Assembly: GCA_002403855.1 (NCBI GenBank)
Contig: DHIO01000048.1
Coordinates: 86,821-101,504, forward strand
DNA from: Acidimicrobiia bacterium UBA4744
GTDB lineage: Bacteria; Actinomycetota; Acidimicrobiia; Spongiisociales; UBA4744
Length of the DNA stretch: 14,684 bases
Direction: 5' to 3'
The translations under genes were made by a program, and so were the position numbers. Position 1 is the stretch's first letter; each line of letters starts with the position of its first letter. The notes below the pieces were generated by a model. That model saw nothing but the letters and a program-made list of their open reading frames with translations. It did no database searches and had not been told where the DNA came from. Shown one piece after another: positions 1-7,689 of this stretch.

Positions 1-2
1 TG

Positions 3-482
3 TGGTGGGATATTCGGCCCAGTGAGCGATATCCGACGCTCGAGATGCGAATCTCCGACATCTGCACGACGGTCGACGACGGGATTACCGTCGCGGCGCT
101 CTACCTTTCCTTGTTGCATATGCTCTACCGTCGGCGGTTGCTCAATCAACGCTGGCGAACCTATTCGGACATGCTCATCGAGGAAAACGTCTGGCGGGCT
201 CAGCGGTACGGGGTAGAGGGTTCTCTCATGGACTTCGGGATCGGCGAGCTGGTGCCGTACTCGCAGCTGGTCGATGAGCTGATCAACCTCGTTCACAAGG
301 ACGCCGACGAACTCGGGTGTGTCGAAGAGGTGGAGCGAGCGCGGGGGATAGTTGCCCGGGGGACGAGTGCCGACCGGCAACTCAAGGCCTACCAGGAGGC
401 ATTGGCCGCCGGCGCCGACAACCAAGAGGCACTGCGGGCCGTCGTCGACCTGCTGATAGGCGACTCCGTTGCGGGGCTTTGA
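3..482 (+). CDS. Carboxylate-amine ligase, GCS2/YbdK family (5' truncated by window edge)
   Basis: This is the C-terminal part of a glutamate-cysteine ligase type 2 (GCS2/YbdK) enzyme, a family that joins a carboxylate to an amine at the cost of ATP. The reading frame is already open at the left edge, and about 159 residues are visible of a family usually near 370. The first visible residues carry the family hallmark WWDIRPS followed by PTLEMRI-D-C, and further on there is W-(R)AQRYGVEGSL-DF, typical of the domain's C-terminal half. An ATG occurs in frame at position 45, but the homologous sequence upstream of it shows it is internal. The gene converges on the malic enzyme-adenylate kinase gene, with 31 bp between stop codons. 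The physiological substrate cannot be read from this fragment; gamma-glutamylcysteine synthesis is only one possibility in the family. Family assignment is confident, substrate is not. Confidence 0.88.
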   Translation, partial: WWDIRPSERYPTLEMRISDICTTVDDGITVAALYLSLLHMLYRRRLLNQRWRTYSDMLIEENVWRAQRYGVEGSLMDFGIGELVPYSQLVDELINLVHKDADELGCVEEVERARGIVARGTSADRQLKAYQEALAAGADNQEALRAVVDLLIGDSVAGL

Positions 483-513
483 ACCGGTACCCGGCTCGAG
501 CCGGTAGGCCCGA
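483..513. terminator. Possible bidirectional terminator between convergent genes
   Basis: The 31 bp between the two convergent stop codons contain a perfect 14-bp palindrome, ccggctcgagccgg, at 491-504, flanked by further complementary ggtacc/ggta bases. A hairpin here would serve both strands. There is no T-run on either side, so intrinsic termination of the classical type is not shown. The assignment rests on position and symmetry only. Confidence 0.4.
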
Positions 514-1170
514 TCAGACTCGTTCCAGAACCGCAGCTACCCGCGGATAGACTTCATCCGCCTTGCCGAGGCCGTTTACCCTTCGAACCAGCCCGCGCTG
601 TTCGTAGTACTCGATGAGTGGAGTGGTCTGCTCCTCGTAGACCTCTAGCCTGTTGCGCACCACCTCCTCGGTGTCGTCCGGCCTCTGGACCAGGGGTTCT
701 CCGCAGACGTCGCAGATTCCCTCTTCCTGGGGCGGCTTGCTCGCGACGTTGAAGATATGGCCCTTCCTGCACGACCGGCGGCCGGCGACGCGCTGAACGA
801 TCTCGTCGGCGGGCACGTCGATCACCGCCACCACTTCCAGCCCGTCGAATCCGAGCACTTCATCGAGAGCCTCGGCCTGAGCGATCGTCCGCGGAAACCC
901 GTCGAGGATGAATCCGCGTTTGGCGTCCGGTTGATCGAGCCGTTCGGCGAGCATCTTGATGACCAGCTCGTCGGGAACGAGTTCGCCGGCATCCATGAAC
1001 CGCTTTGCCCTTTGACCAAGCGGAGTCTCCTCGGCCACCGCCACACGAAGCAGATCTCCGGAGGCGATGTGCGGGATGTGCAACTCCACCGCCAACCGGG
1101 TCGCTTGCGTACCCTTCCCGCCGGCGGGAGGGCCGAGCAGGAGGATCCTGTGGTGATGGACTTCTCCCAC
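514..1170 (-). other. adk: Adenylate kinase domain (possible internal GTG start at 1170)
   Basis: This marks the C-terminal adenylate kinase part (ATP + AMP to 2 ADP) of the fusion gene. The P-loop reads GPPAGGKGT where most family members read GPPGAGKGT; the GxxxxGK pattern is kept. The lid has a C-X3-H (898, 902) and C-X2-C (917, 920) set, consistent with a zinc-binding long lid, followed by QRPDD. The residue before RILLLG, normally the initiator Met, is His (CAC). The nearest possible separate start is GTG (Val765), which would give 218 residues with a short VGEVHHH extension. The bases directly before that GTG do not form a good Shine-Dalgarno. Separate translation is therefore possible but poorly supported. 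Confidence 0.75.
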
Positions 1171-3462
1171 TACCCGGTCAACTTCGGCGGCAGCTCCACC
1201 CTTGCGCTGAGCGTCCAACACGGCGATGGCGGTGAGGTTAACGATGTCCCCAACGCTGGCATCTCGCTGCAGCACGTGGACTGATTTGGAGAATCCGGTG
1301 AGGACGGGACCGATTACTTCTGCGCCGCCCAGTCGATGCAGCAGCTTGTAGGTGGCGTTGGCGGCGGTGAGGTTGGGGAACACCAGTATGTTGGCGTCCC
1401 GGCCCAGCACGTTGAACGGGTGGCGCTTCTGCAGCAATTCTCCGACCACGGCTGTGTCGGCGTGCATCTCTCCGTCGAGCGGCAACTCCGGAGCCTTCTG
1501 CCTGCAGATACGCACGGCCTCCCTGATGCGGTCCGGCTCCTCACCACGAGCGCTACCGAAGTTGCTGTAACTGATCATGGCCACCCGCGGCCGCACATCG
1601 AACTTGCGGAGTGCGGTTGCCGCCGTCGACAGCGCGATCTCGGCCAGCTGTTCGGCCGTGGGCGTGATGTTCACCGCGCAATCGGCGAAGAAGTAGGGTT
1701 GCCCGCCCACGATCATGATGTACACCGCGCTGACGATCGTTCGGCCCGGTTCCAAGGGAAGCACCTGCAGCGCCGGTCGGATGGTTTCGGCGTAGTAAGT
1801 GGTCAATCCGCCCATGAGCGCTTCGGCCTCACCCTCCTTCACCATCATGACGGCGTACATGTCGGGGTTGAGCACGGCCCGGCAGGCATCATCAAGGGTC
1901 ATGCCCTTGCGTCTCCTTACGTCGAAGAGGGCCTTGGCATACCGGGCTCTATTGGATTCCTGTTCCCGGATGTCGATGATTTCGATCCCGTCGAGCGGGA
2001 CTTCCATTTCCCCGGCCAGGCGTTCGATGTCGGCGGGTGGGGCGATCAAGATCGGTGTGGCGATCTTCTCGTCGGCCACCCGGCGGGCGGCCCGGATCAT
2101 GCGGTCGTCGGCGGCGTGCGGATACACGACCCGGCGGGGCAGTTGACGGGCCTTCACGGTCACCGTGTGCATCAACCCGTAGGAGGCCTGGAACCGGGCT
2201 TTCAACTCCTCCTGATACGACTCGACATCAACCAGGGGCCGGGCGGCGACGCCCTCCTCTGTGGCCGTCATGGCCACCGTGGGGGCCACGAACCAGAGCA
2301 CCCGGGGATCGAATGGTTTCGGGATGATGTAGTCGGGACCGAAAGAAAGGTGCTCGAGTTGGTAGGCGTCGAGCACGACGTCGGACACCGGTTCTTTCGT
2401 CAACTCGGCCAGCGCTCTGGCGGCGGCCACCTTCATACCTTCGGTGATGCCGGAAGCGCGGACGTCGAGGGCTCCGCGAAAGATGAAGGGGAACCCCAGC
2501 ACGTTGTTGACCTGATTGGGGAAGTCACTACGGCCGGTCGCCACGATGGCGTCGGGTCTCGCCTTGCGGGCCTCGGGGTACGGGATCTCCGGGTTCGGAT
2601 TGGCCAGCGCAAAGATGATGGGCTGATCCGCCATGGACTGAGCCATCTCCGGGGTAACGGCTCCGGCCACCGACACTCCAACGAAGGCATCGGCGCCGAC
2701 CATCGCTTCGGCCAGAGTGCGGGCGTCGGTAGCACTGGCAAAGGCGGCCTTGTACGGGTTCATGCCATCGGTGCGTCCCTGGTAGATCACTCCCTTGGAG
2801 TCGCACAGGACCAGGTTTTCCTTGTCGACTCCGAGCTCGACGAAGAACTTCGCACAAGCAATGCCGGCGGCACCCGCCCCGCACATCACGACCCTCGTCT
2901 TGGTGATGTCCCTCTCGGTGATCTCCAGCGCGTTCAGAAATCCGGCTGCGGCGATGATGGCGGTGCCGTGCTGATCGTCGTGGAAGACCGGGATGCGCAA
3001 GCGCTCCTTGAGAGCCTCTTCAATCTCGAAACACTCGGGCGCCTTGATGTCCTCTAGGTTTATGCCCCCGACGGTCGGTTCCAGCATCTCGCAGAAGCGG
3101 ACAACGTCGGCCGGGTCGTGGGCGTCGACTTCGATGTCGAACACGTCGATATCGGCGAACCGCTTGAAAAGCACTCCCTTGCCTTCCATGACCGGTTTAC
3201 CCGCCAGCGGGCCGATACTCCCGAGCCCGAGCACTGCCGTTCCGTTGGAGACGACCGCCACCAGGTTGCCGCGGTTGGTGTACGTGAAGGCCAGCTCAGG
3301 CTTGCTGTGGATCTCGAGGCAAGGCTCTGCCACGCCGGGTGTATAGGCCAGGCTGAGGTCATGCTGAGTTGCCGTGGGTTTTGTCGACCGCATCTCAACT
3401 TTCCCGGGTCGTCCCCTCGAGTGATAGTCGAGAGCCTCGCTGAACTTCTTAGCTTCCGGCAT
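514..3462 (-). CDS. maeB: Malic enzyme-phosphotransacetylase-adenylate kinase three-part fusion protein
   Basis: The 982-residue protein starts at an ATG preceded by GGGAGG four bases upstream. Residues 1-430 are an NADP-type malic enzyme (malate to pyruvate, CO2 and NADPH): YTPGVAEP (Tyr40), EGKGVLFK (Lys95), EDIKAPECFE (137-146), HDDQHGTA (161-168) and nucleotide-binding CGAGAAG (194-200). Residues 430-752 are a phosphotransacetylase domain, including NILVFPNLTAANATYK (691-706) and the terminal DIVNLTAIA. These two together match the usual MaeB hybrid of about 760 residues; in that family the PTA part is often regulatory, not catalytic. The frame then continues through an 18-residue linker into a complete adenylate kinase (771-982): P-loop GPPAGGKGT (777-785), SGDLLR (801-806), DGFPRT (854-859) and a Zn-type lid. 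No stop codon and no canonical Adk ATG separate them. The frame is open well upstream of the ATG, but that part does not resemble malic enzyme. Calling it one polypeptide is inference, though strongly suggested. Confidence 0.9.
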   Translation of the reverse strand: MPEAKKFSEALDYHSRGRPGKVEMRSTKPTATQHDLSLAYTPGVAEPCLEIHSKPELAFTYTNRGNLVAVVSNGTAVLGLGSIGPLAGKPVMEGKGVLFKRFADIDVFDIEVDAHDPADVVRFCEMLEPTVGGINLEDIKAPECFEIEEALKERLRIPVFHDDQHGTAIIAAAGFLNALEITERDITKTRVVMCGAGAAGIACAKFFVELGVDKENLVLCDSKGVIYQGRTDGMNPYKAAFASATDARTLAEAMVGADAFVGVSVAGAVTPEMAQSMADQPIIFALANPNPEIPYPEARKARPDAIVATGRSDFPNQVNNVLGFPFIFRGALDVRASGITEGMKVAAARALAELTKEPVSDVVLDAYQLEHLSFGPDYIIPKPFDPRVLWFVAPTVAMTATEEGVAARPLVDVESYQEELKARFQASYGLMHTVTVKARQLPRRVVYPHAADDRMIRAARRVADEKIATPILIAPPADIERLAGEMEVPLDGIEIIDIREQESNRARYAKALFDVRRRKGMTLDDACRAVLNPDMYAVMMVKEGEAEALMGGLTTYYAETIRPALQVLPLEPGRTIVSAVYIMIVGGQPYFFADCAVNITPTAEQLAEIALSTAATALRKFDVRPRVAMISYSNFGSARGEEPDRIREAVRICRQKAPELPLDGEMHADTAVVGELLQKRHPFNVLGRDANILVFPNLTAANATYKLLHRLGGAEVIGPVLTGFSKSVHVLQRDASVGDIVNLTAIAVLDAQRKGGAAAEVDRVVGEVHHHRILLLGPPAGGKGTQATRLAVELHIPHIASGDLLRVAVAEETPLGQRAKRFMDAGELVPDELVIKMLAERLDQPDAKRGFILDGFPRTIAQAEALDEVLGFDGLEVVAVIDVPADEIVQRVAGRRSCRKGHIFNVASKPPQEEGICDVCGEPLVQRPDDTEEVVRNRLEVYEEQTTPLIEYYEQRGLVRRVNGLGKADEVYPRVAAVLERV

Positions 3463-3466
3463 CGGG

Positions 3467-3472
3467 CCTCCC
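3467..3472 (-). promoter_or_regulatory. Ribosome binding site of the malic enzyme fusion gene
   Basis: On the minus strand the sequence GGGAGG ends four bases before the ATG at 3462. It fixes the start at a Met that fits the malic enzyme N-terminus, within a reading frame that stays open far upstream on this strand. Confidence 0.7.
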
Positions 3473-3855
3473 AAAAGGGGGTGTCGATCGAAGCCTACCT
3501 GCCGGTGACCGACGCACCGTCCGGCCCTCTTCGGCACCCGCCGGGCTTCGAGACTCCGTCGGACGAGGTGATGGGCCAGGGATTCAGCAGATCGTTGGGC
3601 CCTCCGGGTCGGCCGGTGCCGCGTGGCCTGCGCATACCGGGTGGCTCGCCGGTCGAAGCCGGGTAAGAGACTCAACCGGGCCGGCCCGCGGCCGGCGAAG
3701 GGCTCTTCGGCGATCGTCCCCATAGCTCCCTGCAACTGCGGTGTGCCGGTTCTTGCCGGCCCGCCGTGCTTCCCCAACGACCCGGTCCGGCGTTTCGAAG
3801 CCGTTGTTCGCCCTTCCCTGAGGTACCCGGAGTGTCCCGCACTAGTGTCGAGAAG
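3473..3855. other. Intergenic region between divergent genes, no gene recognised, several GC-rich hairpins
   Basis: About 390 bp separate the divergent malic enzyme fusion and GH1 genes. I find no tRNA and no convincing coding sequence; the frames open across it are low-complexity Arg/Gly/Pro-rich shadows. It contains a perfect palindrome gggccggccc (3678-3687), an overlapping gccggc/gccggc inverted repeat (3680-3685 with 3691-3696) and a small hairpin gccgg-ttcttg-ccggc (3745-3760). It must hold the promoters of both flanking genes, but I cannot place them. A structured leader for the malic enzyme gene is possible; no known riboswitch consensus was recognised. Confidence 0.5.
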
Positions 3856-5034
3856 ATGGACACGAGTATCTTCCCCGACGGGTTCCTGTGGGGCGCAGCC
3901 ACCGCCGCTCATCAAGTGGAAGGAGGCAACTGGAACAACGACTGGTGGGCCTGGGAACACGACCCGGCCTCCCCCTGCGTGGAACCGAGCGGTGACGCCT
4001 GTGACCACTACCACCGCTACCGGGAGGATATCGAGCTCCTGGCAGAGCTCGGGTTCAACGCCTACCGCTTCTCCCTCGAGTGGAGCCGGATCGAGCCGGA
4101 AGCGGGCGAGTTCTCCGGAGCCGCCCTCGACCACTACGCACGGATGATCGCTGCCTGTCGAGAGGCCGGACTCGAACCGTTGGTGACCCTGCACCATTTC
4201 ACGACACCCCGATGGGTGGCTGCCTGCGGCGGTTGGCGAAACGCCGAGACGGCGAAGCTCTTCGGGCGCTATGCGGAGCGAGTGATGGGCCGGATCGGCG
4301 ACCAGGTCGAATTCGTATGCTCGATCAACGAACCCAATGTGGTCTCCACTAGGGGATATCTCGGTGGCCTTTTTCCACCCGGCGAGCACGACCCAACCCT
4401 CCGGGCGGCCGCCAATGAGACCTTCCTCGATGCTCACCGCCGGGCGGTCGAGATCGTGCGAGTCGCCGGGGCCAAGGTCGGGTTGACCCTGGCGATGAGC
4501 GAATGGGTAACGATGGAGGGCGGCGAAGAGATGGTGGCGGTGCTGCGTGGGCCTTATGAGGACGCGTTCCTCGAGGCCGCCCGTGACGATGACTTCATCG
4601 GCGTACAGACCTACACCCGGACCCGAGTGGGTCCGTCCGGCCCCCTGGGCCCCGAGGAAGGGGTGGAAACCACTTTGATGGGTTACGAATTCTGGCCGGA
4701 GGCGCTCGAGGTGACGATCCGCAGGGCCTGGGAAGAGACCGGACACGTTCCCGTCTTGGTGACCGAGAACGGCGTTGCATGCGCGGATGACGCTCGACGC
4801 ATCGAGTACGTGCGCCGGGCGTTGCGGGGCGTGCGCCGGGCCCTCGAGGACGGCATCGAGGTACTCGGCTACACCTACTGGAGTGCCCTCGACAACTTCG
4901 AATGGGCGTTCGGCTACGGACCAACCTTCGGGTTGATCGGGGTCGACCGGATCGATCAGCGACGAACCGTCAAGCCGAGTGCCCACTGGTTGGGTGAACT
5001 TGCCCGTCACAATGGCGCAACGGAGAGAACTTGA
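3856..5034 (+). CDS. Glycoside hydrolase family 1 protein (beta-glycosidase)
   Basis: A 392-residue GH1 enzyme, a retaining glycosidase that hydrolyses beta-linked glucosides, galactosides or related sugars. The N-terminus FPDGFLWGAATAAHQVEG is the family signature. The acid/base glutamate is Glu159 in INEP and the nucleophile is Glu304 in TENG. The aglycone/glycone motif YWSALDNFEWAFGY lies at 341-354. Substrate residues Gln20 and Trp342 are present. The length is short for GH1 (commonly 440-480), so some loops are reduced; this is seen in other actinobacterial members. There is no signal peptide, so it is probably cytoplasmic. The ATG at 3856 was chosen because homology begins there; only a weak GAGAAG precedes it. 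Its stop overlaps the start of the DUF885 gene (TTGA), suggesting coupled translation. No sugar transporter is nearby, so the natural substrate is unknown. Confidence 0.93.
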   Translation: MDTSIFPDGFLWGAATAAHQVEGGNWNNDWWAWEHDPASPCVEPSGDACDHYHRYREDIELLAELGFNAYRFSLEWSRIEPEAGEFSGAALDHYARMIAACREAGLEPLVTLHHFTTPRWVAACGGWRNAETAKLFGRYAERVMGRIGDQVEFVCSINEPNVVSTRGYLGGLFPPGEHDPTLRAAANETFLDAHRRAVEIVRVAGAKVGLTLAMSEWVTMEGGEEMVAVLRGPYEDAFLEAARDDDFIGVQTYTRTRVGPSGPLGPEEGVETTLMGYEFWPEALEVTIRRAWEETGHVPVLVTENGVACADDARRIEYVRRALRGVRRALEDGIEVLGYTYWSALDNFEWAFGYGPTFGLIGVDRIDQRRTVKPSAHWLGELARHNGATERT

Positions 5035-6704
5035 CGTCGGACGTCTTCGAGCTGAGCAGCCGTCTCGTCGATGAACTCGTCGACCTCTCGCCGATTGAGG
5101 CGACGTTCGTAGGCGTCGAAGGTCACGACCATTTGTGGGACGATCTGAGCCCGGAAGGGATCGAGCAGCAGAAGGCCGTGCTCGGGCGGTACCGGCGTGC
5201 ATTTGCCGAATTGGCTGGGCCGCAAGACCACTGGGGACGGCTGGCGACCCGGGTCGGTCGCGAATACTTGGATGAGCACCTCGATACGATCGTCAACCAA
5301 GATCCATTCCGCGACCTCAACACGGTTGCATCACCCCTGCAACAAGTACGGCAGGTGTTCGACCACATGGACGCCTCGACGGTGGTCGGATGGGAGAACA
5401 TCGCGACGCGAATGGAGACCCTTCATGAGGTGGTCGGCGGGTACCGGCGAACGCTCGAGACCGGCCGGCGTGAGGGAATGCGGGCAGCTCGCCGGCAGGT
5501 AGTCGCCGCCATCGAGGATGCTCGCATTCATGCCGGCCACGGCTCCTTCTTCGCTTCGGCTCCAGACCGACTCCGCGAATCGGGCCAGGGTCGATCAGGT
5601 CTTCAAGCACGGGTCCATACGGCTTCGAGACGGGCCCGGCAGGCGTTCGCGAACTTCGCGGCATACCTCGAACGCGAGTACCTCCCGGATGCCCCGCTCG
5701 AGGACGGCGTAGGGCCGGATCGTTACCTGCGGAATGCGCGCAAGTTCCTCGGCATGGATATCGACCCGGACGATTCGTACCGCTGGGGTTGGATCGAGGT
5801 GGCTTCCCTCCAGCAGCAGATGGCATCGGTTTCCCGCCGAATCGATCCGGACGCCTCGCTGCCCGAGGTGGTGCGGCTCCTGAAGACGGACGCGGCCCGC
5901 CGCGCTGAGAGCCCCGCCGAGTTCGTCCAGATGATGACCGAGCGCCAACAGCGAGTATTGGCAGAGCTCGACGGGGTTCACTTCGACGTCCCCGAACCGG
6001 TGCGCCGGCTCGACGTGAAGATCGCCCCTCCGGGCGGGTCGATGGGGGCTTATTACGTGCAGCCGTCCGAGGACTTCTCCAGACCCGGGGCGGTCTGGTA
6101 CTCGCTCGGGGACCGGGACGCCGTTCCGTTGTGGGACGAAGTGAGCACGGCGTATCACGAGGGGTTCCCCGGCCACCATTTGCAGTGTGGGGTTCAGCTG
6201 TCACTGGCCGACAGGTTGAGCCGTCTCCATCGGCTGATGGTCTGGCATCCCGGCTACGGCGAGGGATGGGCGCTGTATGTCGAGCGGTTGATGGACGAAC
6301 TCGGGTACCTGGAGAAACCCGATTACGTGCTCGGGCTGTTGTCGGCGGAGATGTTGCGGTCCTGCCGGGTAGTAATCGATCTCGGCATGCATTTGGGGTA
6401 TCGCATCCCGGATGATGCCGTTTTCCGTCCCGGCGAGAAGTGGACTTTCGAGGCTGCCGTGCAGATGCTCACCGATCTGGCCTTCTTGGACCGCGACTAC
6501 GCAGCCTCCGAGGTCATCCGTTACCTGGGGTGGCCGGGGCAGGCCATTTCCTACAAGATCGGCGAGCGGGTCATTCTCGACTTGCGAGCCGAGATGCGGG
6601 CTCGTCGAGGCGACGAGTTCGACCTGAAGGAATTCCACATTCGGGTGCTCGGTTCCGGTCCCGTCGGTCTGGACCATCTACGGGAGCTGGTGCTCGGGCC
6701 CTGA
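5031..6704 (+). CDS. DUF885 family protein, putative zinc metallopeptidase
   Basis: A 557-residue member of the DUF885 family, soluble bacterial proteins with a gluzincin-like fold whose substrates are poorly known. The diagnostic segment is TAYHEGFPGHHLQ (His376, Glu377, then His382-His383), followed by GEGWALYVE with Glu411 as the probable third metal ligand. The first 300 residues are helical and rich in charged residues, as usual in this family. No signal peptide or membrane segment is seen. The start is TTG at 5031, preceded by GGAG six bases upstream and overlapping the GH1 stop by four bases, so the two are probably one transcript with coupled translation. Peptidase activity is inferred from the metal site; a role with the glycosidase in processing glycosylated small molecules or peptides is speculation. 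Confidence 0.9.
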   Translation: MTSDVFELSSRLVDELVDLSPIEATFVGVEGHDHLWDDLSPEGIEQQKAVLGRYRRAFAELAGPQDHWGRLATRVGREYLDEHLDTIVNQDPFRDLNTVASPLQQVRQVFDHMDASTVVGWENIATRMETLHEVVGGYRRTLETGRREGMRAARRQVVAAIEDARIHAGHGSFFASAPDRLRESGQGRSGLQARVHTASRRARQAFANFAAYLEREYLPDAPLEDGVGPDRYLRNARKFLGMDIDPDDSYRWGWIEVASLQQQMASVSRRIDPDASLPEVVRLLKTDAARRAESPAEFVQMMTERQQRVLAELDGVHFDVPEPVRRLDVKIAPPGGSMGAYYVQPSEDFSRPGAVWYSLGDRDAVPLWDEVSTAYHEGFPGHHLQCGVQLSLADRLSRLHRLMVWHPGYGEGWALYVERLMDELGYLEKPDYVLGLLSAEMLRSCRVVIDLGMHLGYRIPDDAVFRPGEKWTFEAAVQMLTDLAFLDRDYAASEVIRYLGWPGQAISYKIGERVILDLRAEMRARRGDEFDLKEFHIRVLGSGPVGLDHLRELVLGP

Positions 6705-6711
6705 TTCCGTT

Positions 6712-6754
6712 CTTGCGTGAGTTCGTTGCGCTATGCGCACGTTTCTCACGCAAG
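6712..6754. terminator. Nested inverted repeat between convergent genes, likely bidirectional terminator
   Basis: A perfect 10-bp inverted repeat, cttgcgtgag (6712-6721) and ctcacgcaag (6745-6754), encloses a second, inner hairpin tgcgc-tat-gcgca (6727-6739). It sits in the 64 bp between the convergent DUF885 and LysM-M23 genes. Position suggests termination for both strands. Neither side is followed by a T-run, so a rho-independent mechanism is not shown. Confidence 0.5.
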
Positions 6755-6768
6755 TTCGGAGGTGTGGC

Positions 6769-7689
6769 TCAACCCGTGCCGCAGGCTTCGGCCAGCGTCG
6801 GGTAAGGGTTGACGGGGTGCTCGCCGTCGGGATGGATCTCAAAGTGGAGATGCGGGCGAGCCCCTCGGGCGTTGCCGCTGTCTCCGACGTACCCGATCAC
6901 ATCGCCCGCCTGCACCGAGCCGTCCTCGCCGAACGCGTCCAGGTGCGACCCAACGTACAGGTGTCCGTCGTCGCCCTCGAGATCGAACTGGTATCCGCCG
7001 ATACTCCCGGCCACCTGAGAGAGCAGGCCGCCGACCGGAGCCACGACCGGTGTGCCGGCCGGAGCGAAGAGGTCGTTGCCCTCGTGGAAGCGACCGCCCG
7101 ACCGGGGGAAACCCCAGTCGTTGAAGAAGGCGGCGCCTTCGACCGGACACAACCAGCCGGGAGCGTCGGTGATCAGCGAGGCGCCGGCCCTGACCAGATC
7201 GGGGTCGGCGATGCGATTGAGTTCGACGAGATTGGAGACCGTGGTCTCGTAGCGGGCGGCGATCTCGCTCAGGGTGTCGCCGGGTTGCACGACGTAGGTT
7301 GGCGCCGGACCGGTAACCGGCTCGAACGTATGCTCGGGTTCGGTCAGCCGGAGCTGCGTGCCGACGTAGAGAAGATGAGGGTCGGTGATGCCGTTCGCTT
7401 CGGCGAGCACGGCAACGGTTGTTCCCGTCTTGCCGGCGATGCTTTCCAGGGTGTCGCCGGGCTGCACCAGATAGGTGTCTGAGCCGGGAATCACCAGCTC
7501 CTGACCAATGTAGATCTGATTCGGATTCGCGATCCCGTTCGCTTCGGCGAGAGCCGCCGCGGTGGTGCCGTGCTCCTCTGCAATCTGTGAGAGCGTGTCC
7601 CCGGGGGCAACCACGTATGAGCCGCCGGCAGCGGCCAGCATCATGAGCGCGGACATACCGGCAGCGAAGGAGCGGACATCCTTCTTCAT
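6769..7689 (-). CDS. Secreted cell-wall hydrolase with three LysM domains and an M23 peptidase domain
   Basis: A 306-residue exported peptidoglycan endopeptidase. The N-terminus MKKDVRSF followed by a hydrophobic stretch (8-22) is a short signal peptide. Three LysM modules, each with a PGDTL-x-IA core, lie at about 24-67, 72-115 and 131-173 and should bind peptidoglycan. The C-terminal M23 (LytM-like) domain carries the zinc and catalytic residues His202 and Asp206 (HEGND), His249 (SHLD) and His280-Leu-His282 (HLHFE), so it appears active. Cys181 and Cys303 could form a disulfide. The start ATG is preceded by AAAGG at good spacing. It lies downstream of rlmN on the same strand with a 181-bp gap, so it probably has its own promoter. 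It may act in cell separation or wall turnover. Confidence 0.93.
   Translation of the reverse strand: MKKDVRSFAAGMSALMMLAAAGGSYVVAPGDTLSQIAEEHGTTAAALAEANGIANPNQIYIGQELVIPGSDTYLVQPGDTLESIAGKTGTTVAVLAEANGITDPHLLYVGTQLRLTEPEHTFEPVTGPAPTYVVQPGDTLSEIAARYETTVSNLVELNRIADPDLVRAGASLITDAPGWLCPVEGAAFFNDWGFPRSGGRFHEGNDLFAPAGTPVVAPVGGLLSQVAGSIGGYQFDLEGDDGHLYVGSHLDAFGEDGSVQAGDVIGYVGDSGNARGARPHLHFEIHPDGEHPVNPYPTLAEACGTG

Noticed and set aside
1336..3057. Long plus-strand frame (573 codons) antisense to malic enzyme-PTA
   Set aside because: His/Gly/Asp/Arg-rich shadow translation with no recognisable domain, opposite a strongly conserved enzyme.
3600..3680. tRNA-like GGTCGAAGCC segment
   Set aside because: No acceptor stem, no anticodon arm and no standard T-loop GTTCGA could be fitted.
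3560..3740. Glycine-riboswitch-like CGCCGAAG on the minus strand in the divergent gap
   Set aside because: Only one short block matches by eye; the partner block CTCTCAGGC and the tandem aptamer layout are absent.
3463..5202. Open minus-strand frame extending about 580 codons upstream of the malic enzyme start
   Set aside because: It is antisense to a well-supported GH1 gene and has Arg/Gly/Pro-rich composition without family similarity. GC-rich codon bias of the plus-strand genes explains the open frame; ATG 3462 has a good ribosome binding site.
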